A DNA stretch of 64,000 nucleotides, taken from assembly GCA_963778375.1 (NCBI GenBank), contig CAVZTX010000011.1:124001-188000 (forward strand), given 5' to 3'. The stretch is from CAVZTX01 sp963778375 (GTDB taxonomy: Bacteria; Chloroflexota; Ktedonobacteria; Ktedonobacterales; Ktedonobacteraceae). Within the stretch, counting starts at the first letter, position 1; every line of letters begins with the position of its first letter. The notes under the pieces are model-generated. The model saw nothing but the letters and a program-made list of their open reading frames with translations. It made no database searches and was not told where the DNA came from. Shown one piece after another: positions 25,948 through 35,945 of the stretch. The position numbers and the translations under genes were made by a program.

Positions 25948-28900
25948 ATGCAGACCACATTTAATAACTTGACAGAATGGCCAGCAGGACTAGACGGATT
26001 AAGCGAAGATGCCCAGACTCGTCAGGCCCAAATCCTGGTCGAAATGCTACAGAAACTTGCTGGAGGCCCGCATGGCTATCGCCTGCGCCGCATTCTCCTG
26101 ACAAACTTCTGGTTGTACGGCCAGCAGGAATTTGAGATTCCCCATGGAAGACTCTTCCTTGCAGGTGAGAACGCCAGCGGTAAATCGACCGTCCTCACAG
26201 CAGCGCTTCCATTGGCCCTGGATGGTGACCTGCGTCCCAATCGTCTCGATACCTTCGGCGGACGCGAACGCCACATTGAGTATTACGTACTCGGTGGTGC
26301 AAAATCTGCAACGCCTTATAGCCACGAGCGCCGTACAGCTTACATTGCGCTCGAATTCGAGTGGTGCGACCCAGATTCTCCTCCCATTGCCCCAGAACTA
26401 CGCCAGCGTTGGGAAAATGGAGATCGTGAAAAGGCCCGCTTCCTCACCATCGGCCTGAGTATAGCTGGAAATGCCAACGTCACCGACCGCATCCGTCCCT
26501 TGCGTTTCCTGATCACCGATGGCTCGCGCCTCGGCTACGATCTTGACACTACCTATGAGACAGGAAATAAACGCGAAAGACGGGCCCTTGACCATATACG
26601 TTTCAAGCAGATGCTCGAAGGACACGGCATCATTTGTGACTCACAGGCAGAATATGAGCGGCAAGTCGCACGTCATCTGTTCGGCTTCAGCGATGAAAAA
26701 GACTTCCAAAAACTGATCAATCTCCTGCTCGTCCTGCGTCGTCCAAATTTGAGTAGCGAGTTGAATTTCTCCCGTGTACACGAGTATCTCAAACAGTCGC
26801 TGCGCAAAATCTCAGGTGAGACTACCCATCGCGTCATCGGAACCATCGAGCGCATTGATGCCATATCGAGCGAAATAGAGCGCATCCAGGAGGCATACGA
26901 CGCCACCGAGCGCTTGCACCGGGTTCGGCAGCATCTAGCCCTAGTCAGAGCACAACTGGCAGCATGCGAATATCTGGGAGCACAACTGGCAGAAGATGCC
27001 GTTTCAACCCGCGTGATGAAGCTGCGCAAAGACCTCTCCATTGCAGAGAGAGACCGTACCAAGGCAGAGACACGTTCCCAGACATTGCAAACAGAGCACT
27101 ACCAGATAAACGGCCAGATTCAGGCCTTAGAAGCCAGCGAAGGACTCCAGGTTGCCCAGCAACTTGCCTCAGTGCGCGAGCGCGTCCAGGAATCCGAGGC
27201 ACAGATGCACCTGCAGGAGCAAAGCCGAGACGCTGCACGCCACGCCATACAAGAAAACGCTCAGGGACTGGAACGCCAACGTCTACGCTTTGAAAAGATG
27301 AAGACTGAGAGCGCGGCACATCTACAGGAGCTGCACTCCATAGCTGCCGAGGAGGGCTATTGGGAAGTTGCCGCGTTGCAGTTGCAGGAAGCTCTCCGCG
27401 AAGTCAATTCCATCTCCCCAGAGACAAGCGCTCCGCAGGTGCCCTCTATTGTCACTTCTCTGGTAGGCATAGAGTCGGAAGAGCGTATTGCATGGTTGCG
27501 CCAGCTCGAAGAACTCCACCAACAGCGAGAGAAGCTAGAGACAAAGGTCCAATACGCCCGCACCCTTGAGACAACCCGCTTCTCGGAATTAGATGACGTG
27601 CGCCGTCGTTTCCAGGCCATCCAGGATCGTGGCTATGAAGCCCGCCAAAGCCTGACTAAAACGCTAGAGCAGTTTATCGCCGCCGCAGGTCTGAATGATC
27701 GCACTGTTGAAACAGAGACTGACACCGAAGAGATCGTACAGCCGGTGAACGACGCCCAGAACGAAGAATTACTAACCACCAATGCAGTAGAGCAATTTGC
27801 CACGGCCTTGAACGGCTACCGCCAGACCATAAATATGCTCGAAAGTGAGCTAATCGACGCGGCTGATCAGGTCCAGGGAGAGATGGATGAGCTGCAACTA
27901 CTCACCGGAAGTAAGAACCACGAGATTGCTGAACTCAATGCCTTGTACGAGCAGAAATTATCCGAACCCGAGTTCACTCCCCAGCACCCATCGCGTCGGA
28001 CACTCGCCCGCACAAAACTGGCCGAGCAAGGCATAACAGCCCTACCGCTTTACGCTCTGCTTGATTTCGCTCCCGACATTGATAGCGAAGAAGCCGGACG
28101 CATCGAATACATCCTGGAAGATGCAGGTCTACTTGACGCCCTCGTCGTAGCATCTTCCCAGATAGCCGCCGCTGATGCGCTGCTTGCAGCCGAAGATTTA
28201 AGCGATTGTCGCCTGGACATAACCCAACTTACCTTGCCTGTTCTGAAGGCAAGTGATGGGCAAAATGACCATTCTCTATCAAATTTGCTGCGTTTCGATA
28301 CAGCCGTTAAGGAAAATCAGGACGGGAGCAGCATTGACTGGGAGCCAACGACAGCAGCAATTCTAGCAGCCTTAGGGGACAGTACGAAAACAAAAGAGAA
28401 GCCCGCTGAAAAAACTGGCTTCATAATCAACGAGGACGGTAGCTGGACGCATGGTCTGCTCACAGGACGAGCAGGGGCGGGTACAGCCAGAGTTATCGGC
28501 AAAGCTACACGTCTGAACGTAAGGCAGCGAGAACTGGACGAATTGGCTGAGAAACGTACGCAACTGGACGAGGAACTCAAGTGGCTTACCCACCAACTCG
28601 AGCAATATGAACAGCAGTTGGTAGAGTTGCAAGAGAAGCAGGCCCAGTTGCGCAAGGTCCTCGCAAACAGCGGCATAGAGGAGATATACGTTGAACTCTC
28701 TCAAGTCAGGACAATCCTTGAAGATGCTCGCAGCAAGTATCAGAAGGCACGCTTACAGACACAGGAAGCCAGAGAGAGCCGCAATGCAGTCATCGCCCAA
28801 TTAGAGCGCGAGAGCAACGGCATCGACCCACTGGCCAGCGACCCCAGGCAAGTGCAAAAAGCGCTCATGGGAATCATGAAGCTCAAAAATCAGGCCCGGT

Positions 28901-30405
28901 CGCTGCAAACCCAACTGGCAAGTATCTCTAACACCTGGGAAGAGTACCAGAAAAGCAGGGAGGCGCTGGAAAAAGCAAAAGCCAACGAGGCCAATGTGGC
29001 TCATCTGTACGAGCGTGTTCGTAACCAGGCTCTACAGTCGCGAGCACAATTGGAAGAATTGCAGCGTGTGGCCGAATTTGCCGATGCCGAGGAGTTGAGC
29101 GAACGTCTACGCATGCTCCGTGAACGCAGCGAAACCTTACTCACCGAGCTTGATGAGGCAAAAGCCAGCTACGTGCGTGCCGACGAGCGTGCCAGCAACG
29201 CAACATCTAATCTATCCGAAGCCGAAGAACACTTCCAGCAGGTTCAGCAGGATCGAGTTGAAAAGCAGACCCACTTTGTCGACCTCCTGGCAGCCTACCC
29301 TGTCGAAGCACTTGTAGCCGTGCAGCAGATAGCTGCCGGGGAACAGTATCCCAAAGCTGCTCAAAAGCTACTCGGAGAAGCTGTGAGCGAAATCGATATC
29401 CCGGCACGCAAGGAACTCCTCGAGGCCGAGTATCGCGAGAGCTACAACAATCTCTCTCGTACATTCAACCGTGAGCAATCCATCTTGCTTGAATACGGGC
29501 CAGATTTGGACGACCAGGGACAGGTTCTCTTCTTGAACGAAAATAAGAGTCGGCCCGTCGAACTGCTCGAACTTCTGAGCGAACGCATCGAGATGCAAAA
29601 AATGCTGCTTGGTCAGGAAGAGCGGCAATTGTTCGAGGATTTCCTACTCCAGGAAATGGCCGAAGCGATTCGCACGCACATTCTTGAAGCAGAGGAATGG
29701 GTACAACAGATCAACAGCGTGCTCAGTGGCCTGCCTATGATCGGCGAACATTACGCTTTGCAGTGGAAGCAGCCTGCCGAGTTCGACATGGCAAAATTAG
29801 GAAGCCACCTGGCTCAACACTATCGACTCTTGCGCAAGCCCGCCCAAACATTAACTGCTGAGGAAACCGAAACCTTGATGAACGCTTTCCGCCGTGAAAT
29901 CGAAGCGGTACGCATCCAGCAGCAAGAGAATCCAGCCATGAACTTCATGGAAGCCCTGGAGCAAGTCTTTGACTACCGCGAGTGGTTCCACTTCGATGTC
30001 ATGGTCACGCCAATTGGAGGCCAACGCCAGCGCCTGACCGATCGCGTAGCAGGAACGCGTAGTGGTGCCGAGCAGCTTTTCGCTCTCTACGTCCCGCTCT
30101 TCGCAGCCCTGGGAGCGCTCTACCGCAGCGCCGCACCAGGAGCACCAAGACTTCTCGCCCTTGACGAAGCCTTCGACAAAGTTAGCGTCGCCAACACCCA
30201 GCGTATCATGGAATTCCTCGTCTCCCAGGATTTCCAATGGATCATGACCGGCCCGCAAATTAGTGGCACCGGTGCCAAGATAGCTGCCTGTGCCCGCTAC
30301 CTCATGATCCACGAAAAAGGATCACCCATAGCTACCGCCTCCGCCACCTTCTGGAGCGACAGCTACGACATCCAGGCCATCAACGACGTTCCAGCAACTC
30401 CGTAG
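25948..30405 (+). CDS. jetC: Wadjet type II subunit JetC (TIGR02680, SMC/MukB-like ATPase)
   Basis: About 1485 residues. Walker A is GENASGKST (residues 73-81 from ATG 25948). Long coiled coils rich in Glu, Gln, Arg and Ala fill roughly residues 290-580 and 840-1110, separated by a hinge-like globular region near DIDSEEAGRIEYILEDAGLL. The C-terminal head has TRSGAEQLFALYVPLFAALG (signature-like) and LLALDEAFDKVS (Walker B and D-loop). JetC dimerises and drives ATP-dependent loop extrusion. ATG 25948 follows AAGGAAGA; an ATG at 25924 overlapping jetB is the alternative. The stop codon TAG lies inside a REP element. Confidence 0.9.
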   Translation: MQTTFNNLTEWPAGLDGLSEDAQTRQAQILVEMLQKLAGGPHGYRLRRILLTNFWLYGQQEFEIPHGRLFLAGENASGKSTVLTAALPLALDGDLRPNRLDTFGGRERHIEYYVLGGAKSATPYSHERRTAYIALEFEWCDPDSPPIAPELRQRWENGDREKARFLTIGLSIAGNANVTDRIRPLRFLITDGSRLGYDLDTTYETGNKRERRALDHIRFKQMLEGHGIICDSQAEYERQVARHLFGFSDEKDFQKLINLLLVLRRPNLSSELNFSRVHEYLKQSLRKISGETTHRVIGTIERIDAISSEIERIQEAYDATERLHRVRQHLALVRAQLAACEYLGAQLAEDAVSTRVMKLRKDLSIAERDRTKAETRSQTLQTEHYQINGQIQALEASEGLQVAQQLASVRERVQESEAQMHLQEQSRDAARHAIQENAQGLERQRLRFEKMKTESAAHLQELHSIAAEEGYWEVAALQLQEALREVNSISPETSAPQVPSIVTSLVGIESEERIAWLRQLEELHQQREKLETKVQYARTLETTRFSELDDVRRRFQAIQDRGYEARQSLTKTLEQFIAAAGLNDRTVETETDTEEIVQPVNDAQNEELLTTNAVEQFATALNGYRQTINMLESELIDAADQVQGEMDELQLLTGSKNHEIAELNALYEQKLSEPEFTPQHPSRRTLARTKLAEQGITALPLYALLDFAPDIDSEEAGRIEYILEDAGLLDALVVASSQIAAADALLAAEDLSDCRLDITQLTLPVLKASDGQNDHSLSNLLRFDTAVKENQDGSSIDWEPTTAAILAALGDSTKTKEKPAEKTGFIINEDGSWTHGLLTGRAGAGTARVIGKATRLNVRQRELDELAEKRTQLDEELKWLTHQLEQYEQQLVELQEKQAQLRKVLANSGIEEIYVELSQVRTILEDARSKYQKARLQTQEARESRNAVIAQLERESNGIDPLASDPRQVQKALMGIMKLKNQARSLQTQLASISNTWEEYQKSREALEKAKANEANVAHLYERVRNQALQSRAQLEELQRVAEFADAEELSERLRMLRERSETLLTELDEAKASYVRADERASNATSNLSEAEEHFQQVQQDRVEKQTHFVDLLAAYPVEALVAVQQIAAGEQYPKAAQKLLGEAVSEIDIPARKELLEAEYRESYNNLSRTFNREQSILLEYGPDLDDQGQVLFLNENKSRPVELLELLSERIEMQKMLLGQEERQLFEDFLLQEMAEAIRTHILEAEEWVQQINSVLSGLPMIGEHYALQWKQPAEFDMAKLGSHLAQHYRLLRKPAQTLTAEETETLMNAFRREIEAVRIQQQENPAMNFMEALEQVFDYREWFHFDVMVTPIGGQRQRLTDRVAGTRSGAEQLFALYVPLFAALGALYRSAAPGAPRLLALDEAFDKVSVANTQRIMEFLVSQDFQWIMTGPQISGTGAKIAACARYLMIHEKGSPIATASATFWSDSYDIQAINDVPATP

Positions 30406-30434
30406 GGGTGAACATAAAGTTCACCCGCTGGGGC
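30400..30434. repeat. REP-like palindrome supplying the jetC stop codon
   Basis: CCGTAGGGGTGAACATAAAG then TTCACCCGCTGGGG is a relative of the pair at 21169-21250. The TAG inside GTAGGGG ends jetC, so the JetC C-terminus is set by the repeat. Confidence 0.7.
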
Positions 30435-30496
30435 GGGGAGGGGCGTGTCCCAATACTCACTTTGCCGCATAAACGATGTACACAGGTGATAGGTTA

Positions 30497-31916
30497 ATGG
30501 CAGACCACAATATGAATCCAAACGTACAGAAAGCCGTCACTTTCTTCGCTCAAGCAGGATTATCCCGCCTGCTAGCCAAACTGCGTCAAAAATACATTGA
30601 AATGGGACAGAGTAGGGGGTCAGATACTCCTGGAAGATAGCACCCCTGCCGAGCGGCGGGAAATCGCTAGCTTTCTTGGCAAGCCCCCCTACCCCAACGC
30701 CAATTTCAAAGTCAAACTCATCGATATTGAGAAAGCCATCTCGCATAGCTTCGGACTGTACCCTACCTGAAGTCCTTGCCGCCTTCTTTCCCGACCAACC
30801 CCTTATAACCCGCCAGGAGCAGCGAACCGTCCGCTCACATCACCAGAGCAGATTTTCGAGCACAACTCCTCTCAATTGCCGCAGAACTACCCAGCAGAAT
30901 CACGAGGCCACACCTGGCTACTACAAGGGCCACACGGACAAGAATGGCTCTTCTCCCGCTATAAAAATGCGCCAATAGACGAACAACAGCAACAAATCAA
31001 ACTCGTCCACTACATCGCGCACACCCTCAACCAACTACCTGGACCCAACGCTCCCGAACGACTAGCCCTCTTCGCCCAACGAACAAGCGGCGACCCCCAC
31101 ACACTCGATCCCGACAGACCTGCCGGTCGTCTCTTCCTCCTTGCCCTCAACGACCTCACGAAAAATGCAACGAATTCTCCACAAGATCAAGCACAAAACC
31201 AGGATAACCCAGAGCAACTCACGAACACCAGCACCACTCCTACTCCTACTCCACTATCGCCACAAGACCGGGCACAAGAACTCCGTCTTTACAACGACGC
31301 TGGCTTGCTCGTTGACACCATCTCCTCCAGCGTCGCCGTCTTCAATCTCGCAGGCGCAATCTATACCAATGGTACACCCGACCCACTTCCCCAGACCGCG
31401 GGTCAACGTGTATTACTACTACCCCTACGCCAACTGCTAGAATGGCAAATCGCTCTACCCGCCAGCCCAGACATCTACATCTTCGAAAACCCCCAGGTAT
31501 TCGAAGCCGTCATCTCATCCCTGAACTCAGATATACCCTTACCGACCCTCATCTGCACCTCCGGCTGGCCCAGCACTGCAGCCATGAAGCTACTCAACCT
31601 ACTCATCACCCAATCCCCCGACAACCACCTCCACTACAGCGGCGACTTCGACCTGAAAGGTCTACAAATCGCCTCCTACCTCATAACCCGCTACCCAAAC
31701 CAATGTCACCCTTGGCGCTTCGATGCCGATGCCTACTCAGTTGCCCTGCAAGCGGGAGGCAGCCTGGCGCGTGCGAATGAATTGTCTATGTTACAAACTC
31801 TCCCCGAAATATTTGCCCCATTGATAGCAGCAATGCAGGAGCACAAAAACTGGGCTTACCAGGAAGGCATCGTTCATCTCCTCACGAAGGATGTGAGGGA
31901 GAAAATAACCATCTGA
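30497..31916 (+). pseudogene. jetD: Wadjet type II nuclease subunit JetD (TIGR02679/DUF2399), frameshifted
   Basis: JetD is the topoisomerase VI-like Toprim nuclease that cuts plasmids held by JetABC. The N-terminal part is readable only by joining frames: VTFFAQAGLSRLLAKLRQKY from ATG 30497; a shift at the G run 30615-30619 to QILLEDSTPAERREIASFLG; a shift at the C run near 30763 to LPEVLAAFFPDQPL; and a third near 30825 to SPEQIFEHN. From there one open frame runs to 31916 and holds LICTSGWPSTAAMKLL and the Toprim-like LHYSGDFDLKGLQIASYL. A TTG at 30876 could start a C-terminal fragment of 346 residues. Two extra bases and one missing base would restore the chain. Confidence 0.82.
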
Positions 31917-32293
31917 ATAGAACAAACAGCCCTCAAGGCAACACAAACAACCTCCAAATTGAAATGTGAACATGAACTGCGCGACTGCTCATAACAAAAC
32001 TTGGCTGCTAAAATTGACAGTGATCTAAGAACGTAGGTCGATGGAACGCGGAGAAAGATTTCCAAATCCCTAGCTTTTGCGACAATGGTAGCCTCTTTTT
32101 GGAATGCTTTCTTGCACAATTCATGCCAATTTATTATAATCTATTGGAATGTACATCATAATCTATTGTGGGAATATTTTTAAATGTGGTATTGTTCTTG
32201 AGTAAAGTAGAATTCGTAGGTACATTGCCGTCTTTGTTAAGAGTACAGTACCTCGAAGCGTTATTTGAAGTTCACTAATTAAAGGAGTAGTCA
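31917..32293. other. Intergenic region without recognised gene
   Basis: 377 bases, AT-rich in the second half. No start with a ribosome site, RNA fold or repeat stands out. AAAGGAG just before 32294 belongs to the sulfurtransferase gene. A short minus-strand frame (31874-32119) has no support. Confidence 0.5.
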
Positions 32294-33145
32294 ATGGCTG
32301 AGAACAAAGGGTATGTACATCCAGAGGCTTTGGTAGATGCGAATTGGGTAGCAGATCATGTGCACGATCCAAATGTTCGGTTGATCGAGGTTGATGTGGA
32401 TACAAGTGCTTATAATCAAGGACATATCCGAGGAGCAATAGGGTTCAACTGGCAAAAGGAGCTGCAGGATCAGGTAGTACGTGCTCCATTGAGCAAAGAG
32501 CATTTGGAAGATCTATTGAGCCGCGCAGGTGTGAACAATGATACGACGATCGTGCTGTACGGAGACAACAACAACTGGTTTGCGGCCTGGGCATTCTGGA
32601 TTTTGAAGTATTACGGGCACCAAGACGTGCGACTGTTAGACGGTGGACGCGTCAAGTGGCTAGCTGACAACCGTGAAACGACGACAGAGATTCCTGAGTA
32701 CGCACGCACTACTTACCACGCGCAAACGCCGAACTCAGATATTCGTGCCTTCCGTGATCAGATTCTTTCAGAACTGAGTAATGCTGGTGTCGCCCTGGTT
32801 GATGTGCGTTCCCCTGGAGAGTATAGCGGAGAGTTACTGGCTCCGGCCAATCTACCGCAAGAAGGTGCACAACGTGGCGGCCACATTCCGGGAGCCGCCA
32901 ATATTCCCTGGTCACAGGCGGTCCAGGCGGATGGAACATTCAAACCTGCCGACGAGCTGCGCTCTCTTTACGAGGGTAAAGGAATTACCTCGGAGAAGGA
33001 TATTGTGGCGTATTGCCGCATAGGCGAACGCAGTAGTCATACCTGGTTTGTATTGAGCTACCTGCTGGGGTATCCCAATGTACGCAACTATGATGGCTCT
33101 TGGACAGAGTGGGGCAGCTTGATCGGCGCTCCAATAGAAAAGTAG
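32294..33145 (+). CDS. Thiosulfate sulfurtransferase (CysA/SseA-type rhodanese)
   Basis: 283 residues made of two rhodanese domains. The first (about 1-140) is inactive; the second carries catalytic C241 in VAYCRIGERSSHTWF. That loop and the following NYDGSWTEWGSLIGAP match actinobacterial CysA-type thiosulfate:cyanide sulfurtransferases. It moves sulfane sulfur from thiosulfate to cyanide or thiol acceptors through a Cys-persulfide. AAAGGAG precedes the ATG. It is monocistronic, ending at a strong hairpin. Confidence 0.92.
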   Translation: MAENKGYVHPEALVDANWVADHVHDPNVRLIEVDVDTSAYNQGHIRGAIGFNWQKELQDQVVRAPLSKEHLEDLLSRAGVNNDTTIVLYGDNNNWFAAWAFWILKYYGHQDVRLLDGGRVKWLADNRETTTEIPEYARTTYHAQTPNSDIRAFRDQILSELSNAGVALVDVRSPGEYSGELLAPANLPQEGAQRGGHIPGAANIPWSQAVQADGTFKPADELRSLYEGKGITSEKDIVAYCRIGERSSHTWFVLSYLLGYPNVRNYDGSWTEWGSLIGAPIEK

Positions 33146-33168
33146 CGTCTACCTCCTTCCTTTTCGTT

Positions 33169-33203
33169 AAGAGGTGTTCCTGAATCCCTCAGGAACACCT
33201 CTT
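33169..33203. terminator. Strong bidirectional hairpin between convergent genes
   Basis: A perfect 15-bp stem (33169-33183 with 33189-33203; AAGAGGTGTTCCTGA) and five-base loop lie between the sulfurtransferase and PP2C stop codons, suited to ending both transcripts. Confidence 0.8.
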
Positions 33204-33243
33204 CTACATTCTCGTTTCCCGATAACTAGTGCCAGCAGGTCAT

Positions 33244-35884
33244 CTAGAGTGATGGTATTTCCGGCACGGTGACCGAATCGGGCTTGGCCAGGAGTTGGAT
33301 ACCTGTTATACCGGTCCTGTTGGAAGTTTCAGTGATAGAGACTACGATCACACTCACGTTGTCTTCGCCTCCACCATCGAGGGCTGCCTGAATGAGCGCA
33401 TTGCCGGTCATGTTCGGATCAGGGGCGGGATTACTCATGAGGCGCTGGATCTGGGGATCGCGTACCATGTCCCAAAGACCATCGGAGCAAAGCAGCAGTT
33501 TATCACCCGCTTGCAATGGGACCTCAAACGAATCCACCTCCACCACAGGTTTCTCGCCTAGAGCTACGATAGATCTGATTGCGCTTCGGATGGGTATAGA
33601 CATCATCTGGTTGGATAATGCCGGCATCGACCAGGCTCGCTACTACGGAGTGATCACGAGTGATCTTTTGCAGCCCATCAGGTTCACGATATAAATAGGT
33701 GCGGCTATCTCCAACATTGGAGATATAAGCAGTTGAGCCAACTACCATAGCAGCGGTCATGGTGGTACCCATATCAGCACGTTCTTCCATATTGCGTTGG
33801 TGTACGGCTTCATTAGCACACTGCACTCCATCAGACAAGAGCTTGAGGTAGCCCGCATCACCCATGTTATTAGCAGAAACTTTCGGCAAGATATAATTGA
33901 TAATGGTCTGGATGGCTAAACGGCTGGCATCCTGTCCATTGGCATGTCCGCCCATACCGTCGGCCACGACAAACAGACCAAACTCCTGTGGCTGCGAATT
34001 ATGAGTTCTGGCTCCCTGCACAGCAAAAAGACTATCCTCGTTCGGCTTGTGTTTGCGCTTAATTCCTGGATCTGAGCGTGATCCGACAGCCAGGCTCAAA
34101 TTACGACCGCGCACCTGCTGGAGTGCATATGGCACGGTTTGCTCTGGATCAGGTTGTCCATTCTTCGACGTATCGGGCGACATTTCAAGCGTTGGCTGCT
34201 CGCTCATCGATGAGGCCGGCACAAGCGTAGGTTGCTGTGCATAAGCAGCTTGCTGCGGAGACAACTGAGGCGGCGGTGATGGATAATTACCAGATCCGGT
34301 TGCCTCGGGTATTTGCTGGAGAGGTTGCAGAGACTGGACAGGTGGAGTAGCCAGTAAATGCAAACCTGAAGCGGAAGGAGAGAGTAGAGACTGACAATTA
34401 GGGCAATAGGCGTCATTTGATTTTACAAGATAATTACAATGTGGACAACGCAAATCAGGCACGAACTGAGGTTGTTGATTGGATGAACTTCCCCTATTTA
34501 CAATTGCAGATGTTTGACGTTGACGCTGAACTTCGGCCTCAGCCCTCCGCTGCGCCTCAAGTTCATCAGCCTTGAAACGAGCGAGTTCGCGTCGTCGTTG
34601 TGCCCGCTTTCGTCCAAAGCTCAAGCTCACCAAGATAAATACCACGAGAAGAACAGCTATTCCAACTATCGCAACTATCCATAATGGAATGCCAAAAAGG
34701 CTTGAGGAGCCAGTAGTTGAAGTGGGAGTACTAGGCACTTTTCCACCTGCCTGAACAGCGGCATTGCTCATGAAGGTAGCAGCCTGAAAAGCACTATTGG
34801 CAGTTTGCGCTTTCCGAAATTGGACCAGGGCTTTATTCACGTCTTTTGGCTGTCCATTGAAGCCATAGAAGGCAGTGATGCCCTGGATCCAGGCAGCATT
34901 AAGAGCATTGGTACGAGGGTTCAAAAACGCGCTCAAGCTGGTCAGATTGAGGGTTCCAGTGCTCAAATGCATGTTGACCAATTGTCCATCTTGGTTGAAG
35001 ACCGGCATGCCAACCTCACTTTGCAGTAGGGCAGTACTGGTGAGAGCACTATCTGTGGCAGCAAAGAGCATGGCAGTCAGAAACTGTTCGGGCGAACTAC
35101 TCTGTGTCGAGGCAGAAGGAACCTGTTCAGTATCATTGGTCAACTGAATACCAATATGGGGAGCGCTACCGGCCGTCCCCAAGGCAACAAATGGCTGTGG
35201 GAGCGACGAACTGAAGGAAAAGAGCACCGGACCACTACATTGCGTGAGACGACAGGGGGTGGGAGGAAGGGCAGGAGAGACCTGTAGCACCTGACAAGCA
35301 GCAGTGGTTGAACAGGTCGTGGTGGCAAGTGCCGCAGGAATGGGTGGGCTAGCTGTAGACGGTGTATTGGTATAGACATTATTGGCAAACACCTGAATGG
35401 AAGTTAACGTTGCCCCGCTCACGGAACAGTTCTTCGTACTGAGAGCGCTACTGTCGGTGAGCACCCAATTGGTAGGGAGAGTACTGCCAGGAGCGAGTGG
35501 CCAGCTTCCGACAAGGACTCCCAACCCCGTACAAATGGTAACGCCAGAACCTCTCCCAGTTGCACCTTCGGTTGTATACGTTGCGACCAGGCGCACGACC
35601 GAGACCTGAGCCAGTGCTTGTGCCGGGTCATGAGGAACCGATAGAGGCGTTGGGCTGACGACAGGGGTGGTGATGGCAGTGGCAACTGTCGACGTGGAGA
35701 CAACGGTTGAAGTTATGTTGGAGGTAGGCGTCGGCGTCGGTTTGGAGGCAGCCTGGAAAGCCAGAGCGACAGAGGGCAAGGCAAGCAGCCAGATAAGGAG
35801 AACTCCAGCCAGGAGTGAGAGCGGAGATACCACCGACCGACCTATGCCCTTGCACATCTTTGGTAGTAAACGTTGCGTACTCAT
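33244..35884 (-). pseudogene. PP2C phosphatase with external protease-like domain and zinc ribbon, frameshifted
   Basis: A membrane PP2C (PPM) protein phosphatase of about 880 residues when two frames are joined. In order: a TM or signal helix (LSLLAGVLLIWLLALPSVAL), a Ser/Thr/Pro linker, an external region resembling an inactive trypsin-like fold (SVVRLVATYTTEGATGRGSG), a TM helix (IPLWIVAIVGIAVLLVVFIL), a zinc ribbon (CPHCNYLVKSNDAYCPNC), a Pro/Gln linker, then PP2C with VADGMGGHANG, GDSRTYLYR, SDGLWDMV and GGEDNVSVIVV. The frame breaks near 33563 between NQIYRS and LGEKPVVEV, where one extra T is present. The start at 35884 has GGGAGAAAGAG. It is preceded by a kinase gene, so the two probably act as a reversible pair. 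Confidence 0.85.
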
Positions 35885-35945
35885 TTGCTCTTTCTCCCTT
35901 ATAACGGGTATATAGTTTATTAACATAGGATAGTCTTGCATCCTC

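Noticed and set aside
31874..32119. Minus-strand gene after jetD
   Set aside because: No ribosome site, overlaps the jetD end, and no recognisable family.
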